26,834 nucleotides of DNA from Acidobacteriota bacterium (GCA_016715865.1 JADJXM010000015.1:1-26834); one strand, 5' to 3'. Shown: positions 1 through 11,869, numbered from the stretch's first letter. Made by a program: numbers and translations. The notes: a model not told the origin generated them from the letters alone.

Positions 1-414
1 TGGCCGATGTCGTGAATGTCCTCATGCGACTTTTCCATCCTTATCAATCACGAAAAGGGCTCGTTCGGTAATCCCATCGGCTGCACGATACGCGCCAAAT
101 GATCTGGCAACCGAACCTTTGGGCTCGAAATCGGAAAGCAACGGATAGGTGATTCCACCAAGGCTCTTCGCCCAGGCAACATGGCTGGGGATCGAATCGA
201 CTGAAATACCCAGAACCTGGGTATCTGCGTCCGCGAAGCGACTTAAATCCGCTTCGTAGGACGGCATCTGAACCGTTCAGACAGGCGTCCAATCCAACGG
301 ATAAAACGCGATGAATACATTCTTTGCCCCACGGAAATCCGAGAGTCTGACGACACCTCCAAGGTGGCTCTTCAACTCGAAATCCGGAGCGATATCCCCT
401 ACTTCAATACTCAT
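1..414 (-). CDS. Selenocysteine-containing 1-Cys-type peroxiredoxin (partial, runs off left edge)
   Basis: Thiol/selenol peroxidase of the AhpC/TSA (thioredoxin-fold) family, which reduces peroxides in the cytoplasm. The ATG at 414-412 has a strong AGGAGG ribosome site at 424-419. Reading on gives the family start (VGDIAPDFEL), then the active-site motif PxxxTxxC as PLDWTPV followed by TGA (279-277) at codon 46, then TVQMPSYEADLSRF in the same frame. TGA therefore replaces the peroxidatic cysteine, and I read it as selenocysteine. The usual catalytic Arg appears in TERALFVIDKDG. No other cysteine is visible, which suggests a 1-Cys/1-Sec mechanism that uses an external thiol. Near 24-30 the frame breaks: GKVA runs into TGA, while an adjacent frame carries the expected EDIHDIG continuation to the window edge. 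An annotator treating TGA as stop would start wrongly at 267. A substitution error at the TGA cannot be excluded. Confidence 0.8.
228..263 (-). promoter_or_regulatory. Candidate bacterial SECIS hairpin downstream of the in-frame UGA
   Basis: On the minus-strand transcript an upper 6-bp stem GAAGCG (255-250) pairs with CGCUUC (240-235) around a 9-nt loop GAUUUAAGU. Below it, CGUCC (263-259) pairs with GGACG (232-228) across a small 3x2 internal loop. The loop starts 28 nt after the UGA and its first base is G. Both agree with the published description of bacterial SECIS elements (loop about 16-37 nt from the UGA, G in the first two loop positions). Pairing was judged by eye. Confidence 0.6.
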
Positions 415-610
415 ATGACCTCCTGATCTTGATTGTTTTCACGCTTATCGCCCTTTGCAGGCCCAAATTACTCGATCCCGCTCAGACGATACTATTTCCT
501 CAAATATTGATACTTGTTTCACAATTATAGAATCCGCTAAAAAAAGCACAAGTATTGAGAGTCGTAGAGTTATAATATTTAAGTGTTGTTTCGATGGCGA
601 CGGCGCTCGA
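415..610. other. Intergenic, AT-rich; upstream region of the peroxiredoxin
   Basis: No gene is visible in these 196 bases. They hold the peroxiredoxin ribosome site (419-424), an 8-bp inverted repeat ATACTTGT (510-517) / ACAAGTAT (548-555) that could be an operator, and a TATAAT hexamer at 571-576 without a convincing -35 partner. Before the IS inserted, this stretch joined directly to the leader of the sigma-factor gene. Confidence 0.4.
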
Positions 611-618
611 AACTAAAA
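611..618. repeat. Left 8-bp target-site duplication
   Basis: AACTAAAA directly before the left IS end is repeated exactly at 2006-2013 after the right end. Eight base pairs is the usual ISL3-family duplication length. Confidence 0.92.
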
Positions 619-660
619 GGCTCTTTGGGAATTCGCGTGGTGCCCCCCACATCTTGTGGT
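619..660 (+). repeat. Left terminal inverted repeat of the ISL3 element
   Basis: Matches the reverse complement of 1964-2005 at 38 of 42 positions. The inner part (CCACATCTTGTGG) is itself near-palindromic. Confidence 0.9.
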
Positions 661-727
661 CTTTTAACAAAAATTGAACTATGGCACGATTAATCCTTCC
701 AAAACCCAAAAAGGAGGATTTACAAAG

Positions 728-1963
728 GTGCCCAATATTGAAATCCCTCTGGATTTGCCAGAAGTCCGCGTTCTCAAATGCAAAGTGAGTGGACAAATCA
801 TAATCGCGGTGGAAAGCACCCGGGAGTGGGCGATCTGCCATAAATGCGGCGAGAAAACCCACGAATTTCACAGCTACGGCCGTCAGTTGCGATTGCGCCA
901 TATGCCGATTCTGGGCCGGTCCGTGATTATTGAAATCCGGCCGAAGCGATTTCGGTGCCCGGCTTGTGACGGCAATCCAACGACGACTCAAAAGCTGGAG
1001 TGGTACGACGAACGCAGCCAAAATACGAAAGCCTACGATCAATGGCTGCTGCTGCAGACAATTGGAAGCACGATCTCTGATGTCGCCCGAAAGGAAGGGA
1101 TCAGCTATGACCGGGTGCTGGGCTCCATCGAGCGACTCGTCCTCGCGAGTGTCGACTGGGATGAGATCGAGCAATTGGACGTGTTGGGATTGGACGAGAT
1201 CGCCCTTAAGAAAGGGCACCGGGACTTCGTTGCGCTGGTCACTGCTCGTCAGGCGGATGGGCAGTTGAGATTGCTCGGTGTCTTGCGGGATCGCAAGCAG
1301 GAGACAGTTGAGAGCTTTCTGCGGTCGATCCCGGAAAGATTGCGCGCCACGATTCACGAAGTCTGCATTGATATGTGGGAAGGCTATGCAAATGCAGTCC
1401 GAAAAGCCCTGCCGCAAGCGAAGATCATTGCTGACCGGTATCACGTTGCGAAATCTTATCGCGATTGTGCTGATAAACTGCGAAAAGAAGTGCAGCGCGA
1501 TCTGAAGAAGAGCTTGAAGAAAGAGCAATATGACGGGCTTAAGGGAACGATGTGGTTGTTCCGCCGTGATCCGCAGGAACTGGACAAAGAGGAGAGGGGC
1601 CGCCTGGCGCTGTTGTTTGAATGTGCATCGGACTTGAAGCAGGCCTGGCGTCTGCGCGAGCAATTGACCGCCATCTTTGAAACTGATCATACAAAGGAGT
1701 CGGGCAGGGCTGCGATCAAACGATGGGTCAGGCGCGTTCGCCGCAGCGGGCTTACCTGCTTTGAGTCTTTTCTGACTACGCTGGGTAACTGGCTCGATGA
1801 GATAACGAACTACTTCGTGAATCGGCGGAGTAGCGGATTTGTCGAAGGCTTCAACAACAAAGTCAAAGTCCTTAAACGGCGCTGTTATGGAATCACGAAT
1901 TTGAAGCATTTGTTTCAACGGCTTTACCTTGATCTGGAGGGGTATCGCCTCTTTGGCTTATGA
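728..1963 (+). CDS. ISL3-family DDE transposase
   Basis: Catalyses cut-and-paste movement of the surrounding IS. I chose GTG 728 because AAGGAGG at 711-717 sits 10 nt upstream; an in-frame TTG at 674 would add 18 residues without a ribosome site. The product is 411 aa, normal for ISL3. The N-terminal zinc finger shows the CxxC pairs CHKCG and CPAC separated by the YGRQLRLRHMPI segment. The DDE core is visible as LDEIALKKGHRDFV (first Asp), DMWEGYANAVRKALPQA followed by ADRYHVAK (second Asp region), and the C-terminal SSGFVEGFNNKVKVLKRR (Glu), all hallmarks of the family. The frame is intact. A 472-codon open frame on the opposite strand is a shadow of this gene. Confidence 0.95.
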   Translation: MPNIEIPLDLPEVRVLKCKVSGQIIIAVESTREWAICHKCGEKTHEFHSYGRQLRLRHMPILGRSVIIEIRPKRFRCPACDGNPTTTQKLEWYDERSQNTKAYDQWLLLQTIGSTISDVARKEGISYDRVLGSIERLVLASVDWDEIEQLDVLGLDEIALKKGHRDFVALVTARQADGQLRLLGVLRDRKQETVESFLRSIPERLRATIHEVCIDMWEGYANAVRKALPQAKIIADRYHVAKSYRDCADKLRKEVQRDLKKSLKKEQYDGLKGTMWLFRRDPQELDKEERGRLALLFECASDLKQAWRLREQLTAIFETDHTKESGRAAIKRWVRRVRRSGLTCFESFLTTLGNWLDEITNYFVNRRSSGFVEGFNNKVKVLKRRCYGITNLKHLFQRLYLDLEGYRLFGL

Positions 1964-2005
1964 ACCACAACATATGGGGCGTACCACGCGAATTCCCAAA
2001 GAGCC
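1964..2005 (-). repeat. Right terminal inverted repeat of the ISL3 element
   Basis: Partner of 619-660, starting one base after the transposase stop codon. The outer 23 bases are identical to the left end in reverse complement. Confidence 0.9.
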
Positions 2006-2013
2006 AACTAAAA
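2006..2013. repeat. Right 8-bp target-site duplication
   Basis: AACTAAAA, identical to 611-618. Confidence 0.92.
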
Positions 2014-2152
2014 TAGATGTATAATTTTGACACATCGATAAGATGGCGAGAAAGTTTTACATCGAAAATTAAAGACCGGAAGGGGTATTGTCCACCATGG
2101 ACAGGGCACAAAGATTAAAAAGCCCGGAAAAGAAAAAAACCGGTAAATAAAT

Positions 2153-2177
2153 GGAACTATTTGGTTAAGGGAGCGTG
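2153..2177 (+). promoter_or_regulatory. Possible ECF-type promoter of the sigma gene
   Basis: GGAAC (2153-2157), 16 bases, then CGTG (2174-2177) resembles the GGAAC-N16-CGTC pattern many ECF sigma factors recognise, about 105 bases before the sigma start codon. It would allow autoregulation. The match is short and could be chance. The rest of 2014-2282 shows nothing else I can name. Confidence 0.25.
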
Positions 2178-2282
2178 CAAGGGCTTGAGATTGTTCTTTT
2201 ATCGCTCGGAAAACGGTTCGTGCCCCAACCATTTGCGAGGCCGCTCAGTTGACGATACCTCATCTGTCGAGAGCGATTTTAG

Positions 2283-3290
<1,008 letters not shown>

Positions 3291-3316
3291 AGCAGATATT
3301 GTTTTTTGGACTTTTC

Positions 3317-3346
3317 AGATATTGGATTTTTTAGATATTGGATTTT
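3317..3346 (+). repeat. Short tandem repeat between sigma and anti-sigma genes
   Basis: AGATATTGGATTTT occurs at 3317-3330 and 3333-3346, with a third partial AGAT directly after. It lies in the 80-base gap of the operon; no function is visible. Confidence 0.7.
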
Positions 3347-3370
3347 AGATAACTGAGTGGAGATAAAAAG

Positions 3371-4075
3371 ATGAAGTGTCAAGACATTCGAGCGGCAATC
3401 GATACGATGTCGAAGCGGGCGCCGATGAGCCACGAGGTGAAGTCGCACACAGGCACCTGCACGGATTGCAGCCGTTATGCTGATCAAACCACTGCCCTTC
3501 TTTCATTACTGAGCGCCCAGCCTCGGGTCGAGGCCCCGGCCGATTTCGATTTCAGGTTGCGGGCGAGGATCGCCAGAGCACAGGCAGAGCCGCGCGGAGT
3601 GATGGCGACGATCGAAGCATTCTGGTCGAAGTCCTTCTCGTGGGGGCAGGCTGCCTCGGCGGTGGCGACACTTGCCCTGGCCGTCACACTGACGACGCTT
3701 TATGTCGACCGGACTGAAGAGATCGTGGCGCCGGCTCAGGATGTGGCAACAATGAATGCAGCGCCGGAGAAGATCACGACCGTCATCGAGACAGCGATTC
3801 CCGAGACGAAATCAGAGACTATCATGGCTGGAACGCCGTCGGCAGTGACGCCGAGGTCCAGTGCTCGAAGTGCAGCGCGGGCTGTGCCCCCGGTCGAGGT
3901 TGAACGGGTTAAGGCAAGCCTGCCGGACGCTCTGGCCAACAACAGCGACACGCTGCGAGTCTATAACCGTGAGCGAGGTCAGATCATTGCGGCATCGACA
4001 CGAACCACGTTGATCGGCGCCGAGGCTCCGGCCGCGAACCTGGCAAAGAACGCCTCTTTCGTTCCGTCGATCTGA
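3371..4075 (+). CDS. Zinc-binding anti-sigma factor, single-pass membrane protein
   Basis: Predicted to bind the upstream ECF sigma factor and release it on an envelope signal. The start ATG follows GGAG at 3359-3362. The first ~40 residues contain the ZAS/zf-HC2 signature HxxxCxxC (HTGTCTDC at about residues 26-33). A hydrophobic segment AASAVATLALAVTLTTLYV at about residues 95-115 anchors it. The remaining ~120 residues, on the far side of the membrane, are rich in Ala, Thr, Pro and Ser and have no recognised fold. Length 234 aa. The arrangement sigma, anti-sigma, HtrA-like protein resembles the rpoE-rseA-DegS logic of E. coli, although sequence similarity is limited to the ZAS motif. The frame is intact. 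Confidence 0.82.
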   Translation: MKCQDIRAAIDTMSKRAPMSHEVKSHTGTCTDCSRYADQTTALLSLLSAQPRVEAPADFDFRLRARIARAQAEPRGVMATIEAFWSKSFSWGQAASAVATLALAVTLTTLYVDRTEEIVAPAQDVATMNAAPEKITTVIETAIPETKSETIMAGTPSAVTPRSSARSAARAVPPVEVERVKASLPDALANNSDTLRVYNRERGQIIAASTRTTLIGAEAPAANLAKNASFVPSI

Positions 4076-4098
4076 ATCGGCAGAAGCGGGAACATCTC

Positions 4099-4131
4099 AA
4101 GGCCGCAGGAAGTTTTTTGCCCTGCGGCCTT
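4099..4131 (+). terminator. Hairpin after the anti-sigma gene
   Basis: AAGGCCGCAGG (4099-4109) and CCTGCGGCCTT (4121-4131) form a perfect 11-bp stem; the T6 run lies in the loop and not after the stem. It starts 23 bases past the anti-sigma stop. It may act as a weak or partial terminator or an mRNA stabiliser before the next gene. Confidence 0.5.
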
Positions 4132-4159
4132 CATCCTTTGAATTACCGTCTTGATCCGG

Positions 4160-5801
<1,642 letters not shown>

Positions 5802-5923
5802 ATCAGGAAATAGTTTCCGTCGCTTCTCCACGGTTTGCTTTCCAGTAACTGTTTATACTGATATGCTTGCGGCTTGAGGGGCAGGACTTTTGTGGGTTGT
5901 ATTACTTTGTCATTATTTTTCCG

Positions 5924-6274
5924 ATGTCAGCCAAAATTACCGTTATCGTTTATATCCTCATCTGTTTCGAGGTTGGTATCTTATTAATGGTACTGCCCTG
6001 GACGCAGTATTGGGATGACAATTTTTTTCTTTATTTCATCACAGGAAAACTTAACTCGCCGTGGTTTCCCACCTTCATGACCAGCGGCTACGTGCGCGGA
6101 GCCGTAACCGGGCTCGGAGCGCTCAACATACTCGCCGGCCTGCGCGATATCTTCAAATTCCGTGAGAGCGTTCAGGCTTTGGTCGCGATCGGCGAACCGC
6201 AGAAGAAGGCGCCCCGGGAGTCAGCATCCCTTGAAACCGGAGAAAAATCCCAAATTCATATATCTGATCAGTAA
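5924..6274 (+). CDS. Small two-helix membrane protein of unknown function
   Basis: 116 aa from ATG 5924; an in-frame start at 5867 would add 19 residues but has no better ribosome site. There are two likely membrane segments, about residues 4-25 (VIVYILICFEVGILLMVLPW) and about 55-72 (GAVTGLGALNILAGL). They are separated by an aromatic loop, QYWDDNFFLYFITGKLNSPW, that looks strongly constrained. The C-terminal ~35 residues are polar. I cannot name the family. Its last 44 bases overlap the proposed thiE start, so the two may be translationally coupled. Confidence 0.6.
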   Translation: MSAKITVIVYILICFEVGILLMVLPWTQYWDDNFFLYFITGKLNSPWFPTFMTSGYVRGAVTGLGALNILAGLRDIFKFRESVQALVAIGEPQKKAPRESASLETGEKSQIHISDQ

Positions 6275-6948
6275 CCGGCAGGCGTTCCGGCAAAGCGCCG
6301 AGGCGTCTGAAAGCGTGACTGTCAGGCGACAGATTGAAGCCATCGGACTGGCAGCCAGTGCAGGTTGCGACCTGATACAGATCCGGGAGAAGGATCTCCC
6401 GGCACGTGAGATGCTGGCCCTGACGCGCATGGCGATCGAAGTCGCCCGCCCGCACCGGAGCCCGTGTGCTGGTCAATGACAGGCTTGATGTTGCGCTGGC
6501 GGCCGGCGCCGACGGGGTCCATCTTACGGCCGAATCGCTCAGCGCCGCTGAGGCTCGGGCAATCACCGATCGTGTGGGACGGCCGGAATTCAAGATCGGA
6601 GTCTCGACTCATTCCCTGGAGGAGGCCGAAGCGGCCCAGTCGCTGGGTGCTGATTTCATTGTCAGCGGGCCGGTATTCGACACATTATCGAAAAGGGACT
6701 TCGGCGAGCCAATGGGGATCGCTCGATTCTCCGAGATCTGTTCGCGAATCAGGATACCGGTACTGGCTTTGGGAGGGATCACGCCTCTCAATTTCCGCCA
6801 GCCGCTTGAAGCAGGCGCGGCAGGAATCGCAGGGATCGGACTGTTCACGGATCCCGCAACGATCGTGCGAAATATCCGAACACTTCAAACAGATATTGCA
6901 GTGCAACTGCTGAATCAAGTATCCTTGCCGGGCCGGAAGATTGACTGA
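6231..6948 (+). CDS. thiE: Thiamine-phosphate synthase (one frame break)
   Basis: Joins HMP-pyrophosphate and thiazole phosphate to give thiamine monophosphate in the cytoplasm. The TIM-barrel motifs appear in order: FIYLISNRQ, IQIREKDL (substrate/phosphate binding), VNDRLDVALAAGADGVHL, KIGVSTHSLEEA (GxSxH), DFIVSGPVFDTLSK, PVLALGGI and AAGIAGIGLF. The order and length (~238 aa) fit ThiE or the close paralogue TenI; the intact VNDR and QIREKD motifs favour ThiE. One frame break lies at about 6440-6460 in a C-rich run: the first frame ends EVARP, the second resumes ARTGARVLVNDR. I chose TTG 6231 because GGGAG (6216-6220) precedes it and no in-frame ATG fits. No thiamine riboswitch is visible upstream. 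Confidence 0.83.
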
Positions 6949-7036
6949 AATCCCATCCGTGAAATATCAGCTCCGGCAAAGCGCATCATCATGAGTTCCA
7001 CTATGCTGCCCGGAAACGTAACCAAGGAGTACGATT

Positions 7037-7648
7037 ATGAATGCTGCTGACGAGGGTAACATCGTTCAAACGTCGGCCGACAACCCGCAGGAGCAGGCTT
7101 CGACATTCTCACCGACCGGCGCTGAGATGACCACGCCGGGCAATCTCGAAAAGGTGCGTGACATCCTCTTCGGCGCTCAGATGCGCGACTATGACAAACG
7201 CTTCAACCGCCTGGAAGAGCGTCTGATCAAAGAGGCGAACGATGTGCGCGAAGAGACGCGGCGCCGTTTCGAAACGCTTGAGACATATATCAAACAGGAG
7301 ATCAACGCGCTGAGCGACCGGCTCAAGGCCGAAAACCAGCAGCGGAATGAATCCGGCGAAGAGACGACTCGAGAGATGCGCGATACCGCCAAATCTATCG
7401 GTCAGAGGATCAGCCAGTTGGACGAGCAGACGTCCCAGGCTCATCGCGATCTGCGCGAGCACATCCTGTCTCAGTCGCGCGAACTGGCCGACGAGATCCG
7501 GCGCAAGCACGATGAGATCACCGCCGCCCTGACGCGTGAATCTCGCGATCTGCGCTCCGACAAGGCCGACCGATCTGCCCTCGCCAACCTCTTTACCGAG
7601 CTGGCGATGCGACTGAACAACGATTTCAAACTGCCCGGCGATGAATAA
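7037..7648 (+). CDS. Coiled-coil protein, first gene of the GTPase operon
   Basis: 203 aa, intact, starting at ATG 7037 with AAGGAG 8 nt upstream. The first ~35 residues look disordered. A conserved-looking segment NLEKVRDILFGAQMRDYDKR comes next, then about 140 residues of heptad-rich, charged coiled coil (LEERLIKEANDVREETRRRF through the LTRESRDLRSDKADRSALAN region). It ends in a short amphipathic segment (LANLFTELAMRLNNDFKL). There is no signal peptide or membrane helix, so it is probably cytosolic. It is followed 65 bases later by the OmpA-domain gene and then the GTPase, which suggests a structural or adaptor role in that complex. No enzyme motif is present and the function is unknown. 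Confidence 0.72.
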   Translation: MNAADEGNIVQTSADNPQEQASTFSPTGAEMTTPGNLEKVRDILFGAQMRDYDKRFNRLEERLIKEANDVREETRRRFETLETYIKQEINALSDRLKAENQQRNESGEETTREMRDTAKSIGQRISQLDEQTSQAHRDLREHILSQSRELADEIRRKHDEITAALTRESRDLRSDKADRSALANLFTELAMRLNNDFKLPGDE

Positions 7649-7713
7649 TCCGCTCGCAGACGATCGGATGGTTCAGAAGGCATCCGGGCTTTTTCGAAGA
7701 CAGGGCAACCGGC

Positions 7714-9540
7714 ATGAGCGATTCTCCGCTACGCATCGTCCCCAAACAACCCATCGACCCCGAGGCGCCCGGCGATCAGACCGAGGTCTCGACACCTGAT
7801 GCTGATACGCCGGATCCGAAGGCCGAGCTGGCCGAATTGCGCCGCCTGCTGATCGAACCCGAACAGACAAAGATCGATAACATCCTCGAGCGCCTCAATA
7901 ACCCGCGTGTTCGCGCTCGCGAGATAAGCCGCACACTGCCCGGAAGCGATTCGCATCCGCGCGGGACAGGACGATGCGATCACTGATACGCTTGGACCAA
8001 CCATTGTCAGCGCATTTCACAACTCGATCAAAAAGGACCCACGCCCGGTCGCTGAGGCGATTTCTCCGCTCATGGGGCCGGCCATCAGGCGCGCGATATC
8101 AAGCGCGCTCAACGGCCTGATCCAGTCATTCGATCAGACGATCAAATACAGCTTTTCGTGGAAGGGGCTGCAATGGCGCATCAAGCGCTCCGTTCAGGCC
8201 AGTCGTTCGCTCAGGTGGTGCTTTATCACACGATGCTCTATCGCGTCGAGCAGGTCTTTCTGATTCACAAGCACAGCGGACTGCTCTTGCAGCATGTCGC
8301 ATCGACTTCGGTCGAGACGCGTGACGCCGATATCGTTTCGGGAATGCTGACCGCCATTCAGGACGCCATCAAGAGCTTCGCCAGCGATTCTTTCGGGACC
8401 GTCGGCAACGAAACGGTCGAAAAACTGGATCTCGGCGATCGCGAAGTCTGGATCGAACCGGGCCCGCAAGCAGTGCTCGCAATAGTCCTCAGCGGACACG
8501 CGTCTGAAAGCCTTCGCGAAGAATATTTCGCGCCCGCCATCGAATCGATCCACGCCGAAATGGGCGAGACGCTGCAAAGGTTCGATGGCAACACAGAACC
8601 ATTCGAAATCGTTCGACATCACCTTGAAAGTTGCCTGCAGACCCGTTACCGCGTCGAGACCGATCCGGCCAAATATCGAATTCCCGTTTATATCTGGCTG
8701 CTCTGCGGATTGATCATCGCAGCGCTCGCGACCTGGGCTTTTTTCACCTGGCGCGCCGGTTCGCGATGGCAGGGTTATCTTGATCGGCTGAAATCAGAGC
8801 CCGGCATCGTCATCACCGATACCGGGAGATCCGCCGGCAAGAGGTATGTCGCCGGCCTGCGCGACCCACTGGCGGCCGATCCCGATGCGATCCTCAAGTC
8901 TGAAACGCAGATCGATCCGAAAACTGTTGCCGGTCGCTGGGTTCCCTATCAGGCATTGGATTCTAAATTCATTCTCGAACGGGCCCGGCGGGCACTCGAT
9001 CCTCCGGAGGGAGTCACCCTGACGCTCGAAAACGGCAGGCTCAAGGCTTCCGGATACGCTCCGCCACAATGGATCGAAGACGCATCGAAATTCGCCCGCG
9101 CCCTGCCCGGAATCGACGCATTTGACAGCCGCGAACTGATGGATCTGGAGGCCGACACCTTGCGCAAACAGATCGAAGCGCGCGTCTTCCGATTCATCGC
9201 AGGCAAAGCCGATCTCATTCCCGGTCAGAACCAGCTGCTACGCGACACCATCACTGACTTGCAGCGCCTCTTCGACAAGGAACCGGCGATGAAAAGATCC
9301 GTCCGGATCACAATCACCGGACACACCGATTCCGAGGGCGACGACACCCTCAACCTTCAGTTGAGCAGGCAGAGGGCCGAACGCATGAGCGCGATCCTTG
9401 CTGCCAGGAGCTTCGATAAACAACGCTTCGAAATGAGAGGCGTCGGCACTCAGGAACCAGTCCGCCCAGAAACGACTCCCGAAGACAGGCAGTACAACCG
9501 CAGCGTATCGTTCAAGGTCACGATCGAGGAACGGCAATGA
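7714..9540 (+). CDS. Membrane-spanning OmpA-domain protein with roadblock/longin-like cytosolic region (two frame breaks)
   Basis: About 608 aa after repair. The N-terminal ~100 residues are charged and proline-rich. Next is a helical stretch (TLGPTIVSAFHNSIKKDPRP ... PLMGPAIRRAISSALNGLIQ). A region YRVEQVFLIHKHSGLLLQHV then DADIVSGMLTAIQDAIKSF resembles roadblock/longin-type sensor domains. One membrane helix lies at 8680-8751 (VYIWLLCGLIIAALATWAFF), followed by a BON-like segment (VTLTLENGRLKASGYAPP) and a C-terminal OmpA peptidoglycan-binding domain (ITGHTDSEGDDTLNLQLSRQ, RAERMSAIL, YNRSVSF). The frame breaks near 7935-7950 and near 8180; the adjoining frames read continuously through both. 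The protein would tie the cell wall to a cytosolic domain. Its stop overlaps the GTPase start by ATGA, so the two products probably work together. Confidence 0.8.
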
Positions 9541-10037
9541 TTCAGAAAAAGATCTGCCTCCTCGGCGCCTTCGCTGTCGGTAAAACCAGCCTCGTCGCGC
9601 GCTACGTCAAAAGCATATATTCCGACCAGTACCTGACTACCGTCGGCGTCAAGGTCGACAAAAAATCAATCACTCTCAATGACCAGGAGATAACTCTGAT
9701 CGTCTGGGACCTGGCAGGTGAAGACGAGTTTCAGAAAGTACAGATGGCTTATCTGCGCGGCACCTCCGGGTACCTGCTCGTCGCCGACGGCACTCGCGGA
9801 AACACCCTCGAAACCGCCCGTATGCTCTCTCAGCGAACATCCGAGACCGTCGGACAGATCCCGTTCATTCTGTTGCTCAACAAGGTCGATCTGATCGATG
9901 AATGGGAGATCGACCAGCGCGCCATCGAAGAGTGTGAAGCTCAGGGCTGGACCGTCATCAAAACCAGCGCCATGACCGGCGAAGGCGTCGAAGAATCATT
10001 CACCCGTCTTGCCGAAATGATTGTCAGCATGCAGTAG
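9537..10037 (+). CDS. Prokaryotic Rab/Ras-like small GTPase
   Basis: Intact, 166 aa, a minimal GTPase domain with no membrane-targeting tail. Motifs: P-loop GAFAVGKT (residues 10-17), switch I TTVG (34-37), G3 WDLAGEDE with Asp58 and Gly61, G4 NKVD (115-118), G5 TSA (143-145). The position equal to Ras Gln61 is Glu62, so intrinsic hydrolysis may be slow and a partner may be needed to stimulate it. The WDxAG and whole-domain layout is closest to eukaryotic Rab and to the prokaryotic Ras-superfamily proteins, not to Era or Obg. The start overlaps the OmpA-gene stop (ATGA), a sign of coupled translation. It probably cycles at the inner membrane with the roadblock/longin-like region of that neighbour. 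Confidence 0.9.
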   Translation: MIQKKICLLGAFAVGKTSLVARYVKSIYSDQYLTTVGVKVDKKSITLNDQEITLIVWDLAGEDEFQKVQMAYLRGTSGYLLVADGTRGNTLETARMLSQRTSETVGQIPFILLLNKVDLIDEWEIDQRAIEECEAQGWTVIKTSAMTGEGVEESFTRLAEMIVSMQ

Positions 10038-10201
10038 GTAGTGGGCATTAGGCAGTGGGCAGTTGGCAGTGGGCAGTTGGCAGTAAAAAGTTGAAAGTTG
10101 AAAGTTGAAAGTTGAAAGTACGAAGACGTAGCCATTTCATACTTTTTACTTTCAACTTTCAACTTTCAACTTTTTACTGCCCGCTGCCTACTGCCTACTC
10201 T
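10038..10201. repeat. Heptamer-built large inverted repeat inside the operon
   Basis: Left arm: five consecutive heptamers GGCAGTK from 10051 to 10085, then four GTTGAAA copies (10090-10117). Right arm: three TTTCAAC copies (10150-10170), then ACTGCCC-type heptamers to about 10199. The arms are reverse complements over most of their length around a ~30-base centre, so the RNA could form one very long hairpin. The element fills the space between the GTPase and the histidine kinase. Confidence 0.9.
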
Positions 10202-10223
10202 ACCTTAACAACGGAGAAAAAAA

Positions 10224-11307
<1,084 letters not shown>

Positions 11308-11316
11308 TCACGATCG

Positions 11317-11789
11317 TTAATCGACGACTCTCTGAATTATCTTCCATCCCTGAGGTGTCTTCTTCCAGGTATCCTGGTATTTCTTAGTCGTTTTGGCCCG
11401 TTTAGACTCCTTTTTTTTCCCATCGACAACTGCCGTGATTATGTCGGCGTCTGTAGACGAACTGACGGTCACCTGAGCTGTATCGTTATCCAGCTTAATG
11501 GTCTCGACCTGAGACTTGATGTAATAGATAGTCATCGCCCGGAAGGAAAATTCGATCGCATTCATAAATTTGGGCAGGGTCATTTTCCTGCCTTCATCGT
11601 TCTGTTTGAAAACGCATTCCGAGGCAAAAATGTCCTCTACATTTTGCGGTCACGCGCCTTGTACGCGACATCAAACTGATCGTAACGAGACTGGATGATC
11701 TGTTTAATCTCAGCTTCGTTGTCACCACACGCTGTCATCGGGCAAAGCAGGAAAAGTGCCAGAAATAACGGCATCATTCGTTTGAACAT
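11317..11789 (-). CDS. Lipoprotein with NTF2/SnoaL-like domain (one frame break)
   Basis: The ATG at 11789 follows AGGAG. The signal peptide MFKRMMPLFLALFLLCPMTA ends in a lipobox with Cys at about residue 21 (MTAC|GDN), so a membrane-anchored lipoprotein is expected. The mature part (EIKQIIQSRYDQFDVAYKAR ... VEDIFASECVFK ... FMNAIEFSFRAMT ... TWKKTPQGWKIIQRVVD) has the length and end motif (W-x-x-G-W-K-I) of NTF2-like/SnoaL-like domains of unknown ligand. The frame breaks once in an AAAA run at about 11640-11650, where TAG interrupts and the next frame continues VEDIFAS. It converges with the histidine kinase and ends 10 bases from that gene's stop. Confidence 0.68.
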
Positions 11790-11869
11790 ACTGTCTCCTC
11801 TCTTGTCGGTATTGAATCAGGCCCGGCAAATGTCAGACGTCAACCTGCGTCGGATCAGCGAGATTGAGA

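Larger units (their letters stand above)
619..2005 (+). mobile_element. Complete ISL3-family insertion sequence (1,387 bp)
   Basis: The element is bounded by inverted repeats 619-660 and 1964-2005: the outermost 23 positions are identical (starting GGCTCTTTGGGAATTCGC) and 38 of 42 match overall. Perfect 8-bp direct repeats flank it, and it holds one intact transposase gene. Intact ends, intact gene and an unmutated duplication suggest a fairly recent insertion. It lies between two divergent genes and breaks neither coding region, but it separates their shared control region. Confidence 0.95.

Noticed and set aside
22..24. Second TGA of the peroxiredoxin as another selenocysteine
   Set aside because: The sequence after it in that frame does not fit the family, whereas a neighbouring frame gives the expected HEDIHDIG continuation; a frameshift explains it better.
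22..267. Peroxiredoxin start at 267
   Set aside because: It would begin after the active site with no ribosome site; the frame continues upstream through the TGA to an ATG with AGGAGG at 414.
571..576. TATAAT as a promoter of the sigma operon
   Set aside because: No -35 element at suitable spacing; the area is AT-rich, so the hexamer may be chance.
500..1918. 472-codon open frame on the minus strand
   Set aside because: It lies antisense to the ISL3 transposase, whose family motifs, zinc finger and ribosome site are clear; the opposite frame has no recognisable domain and crosses the IS left end.
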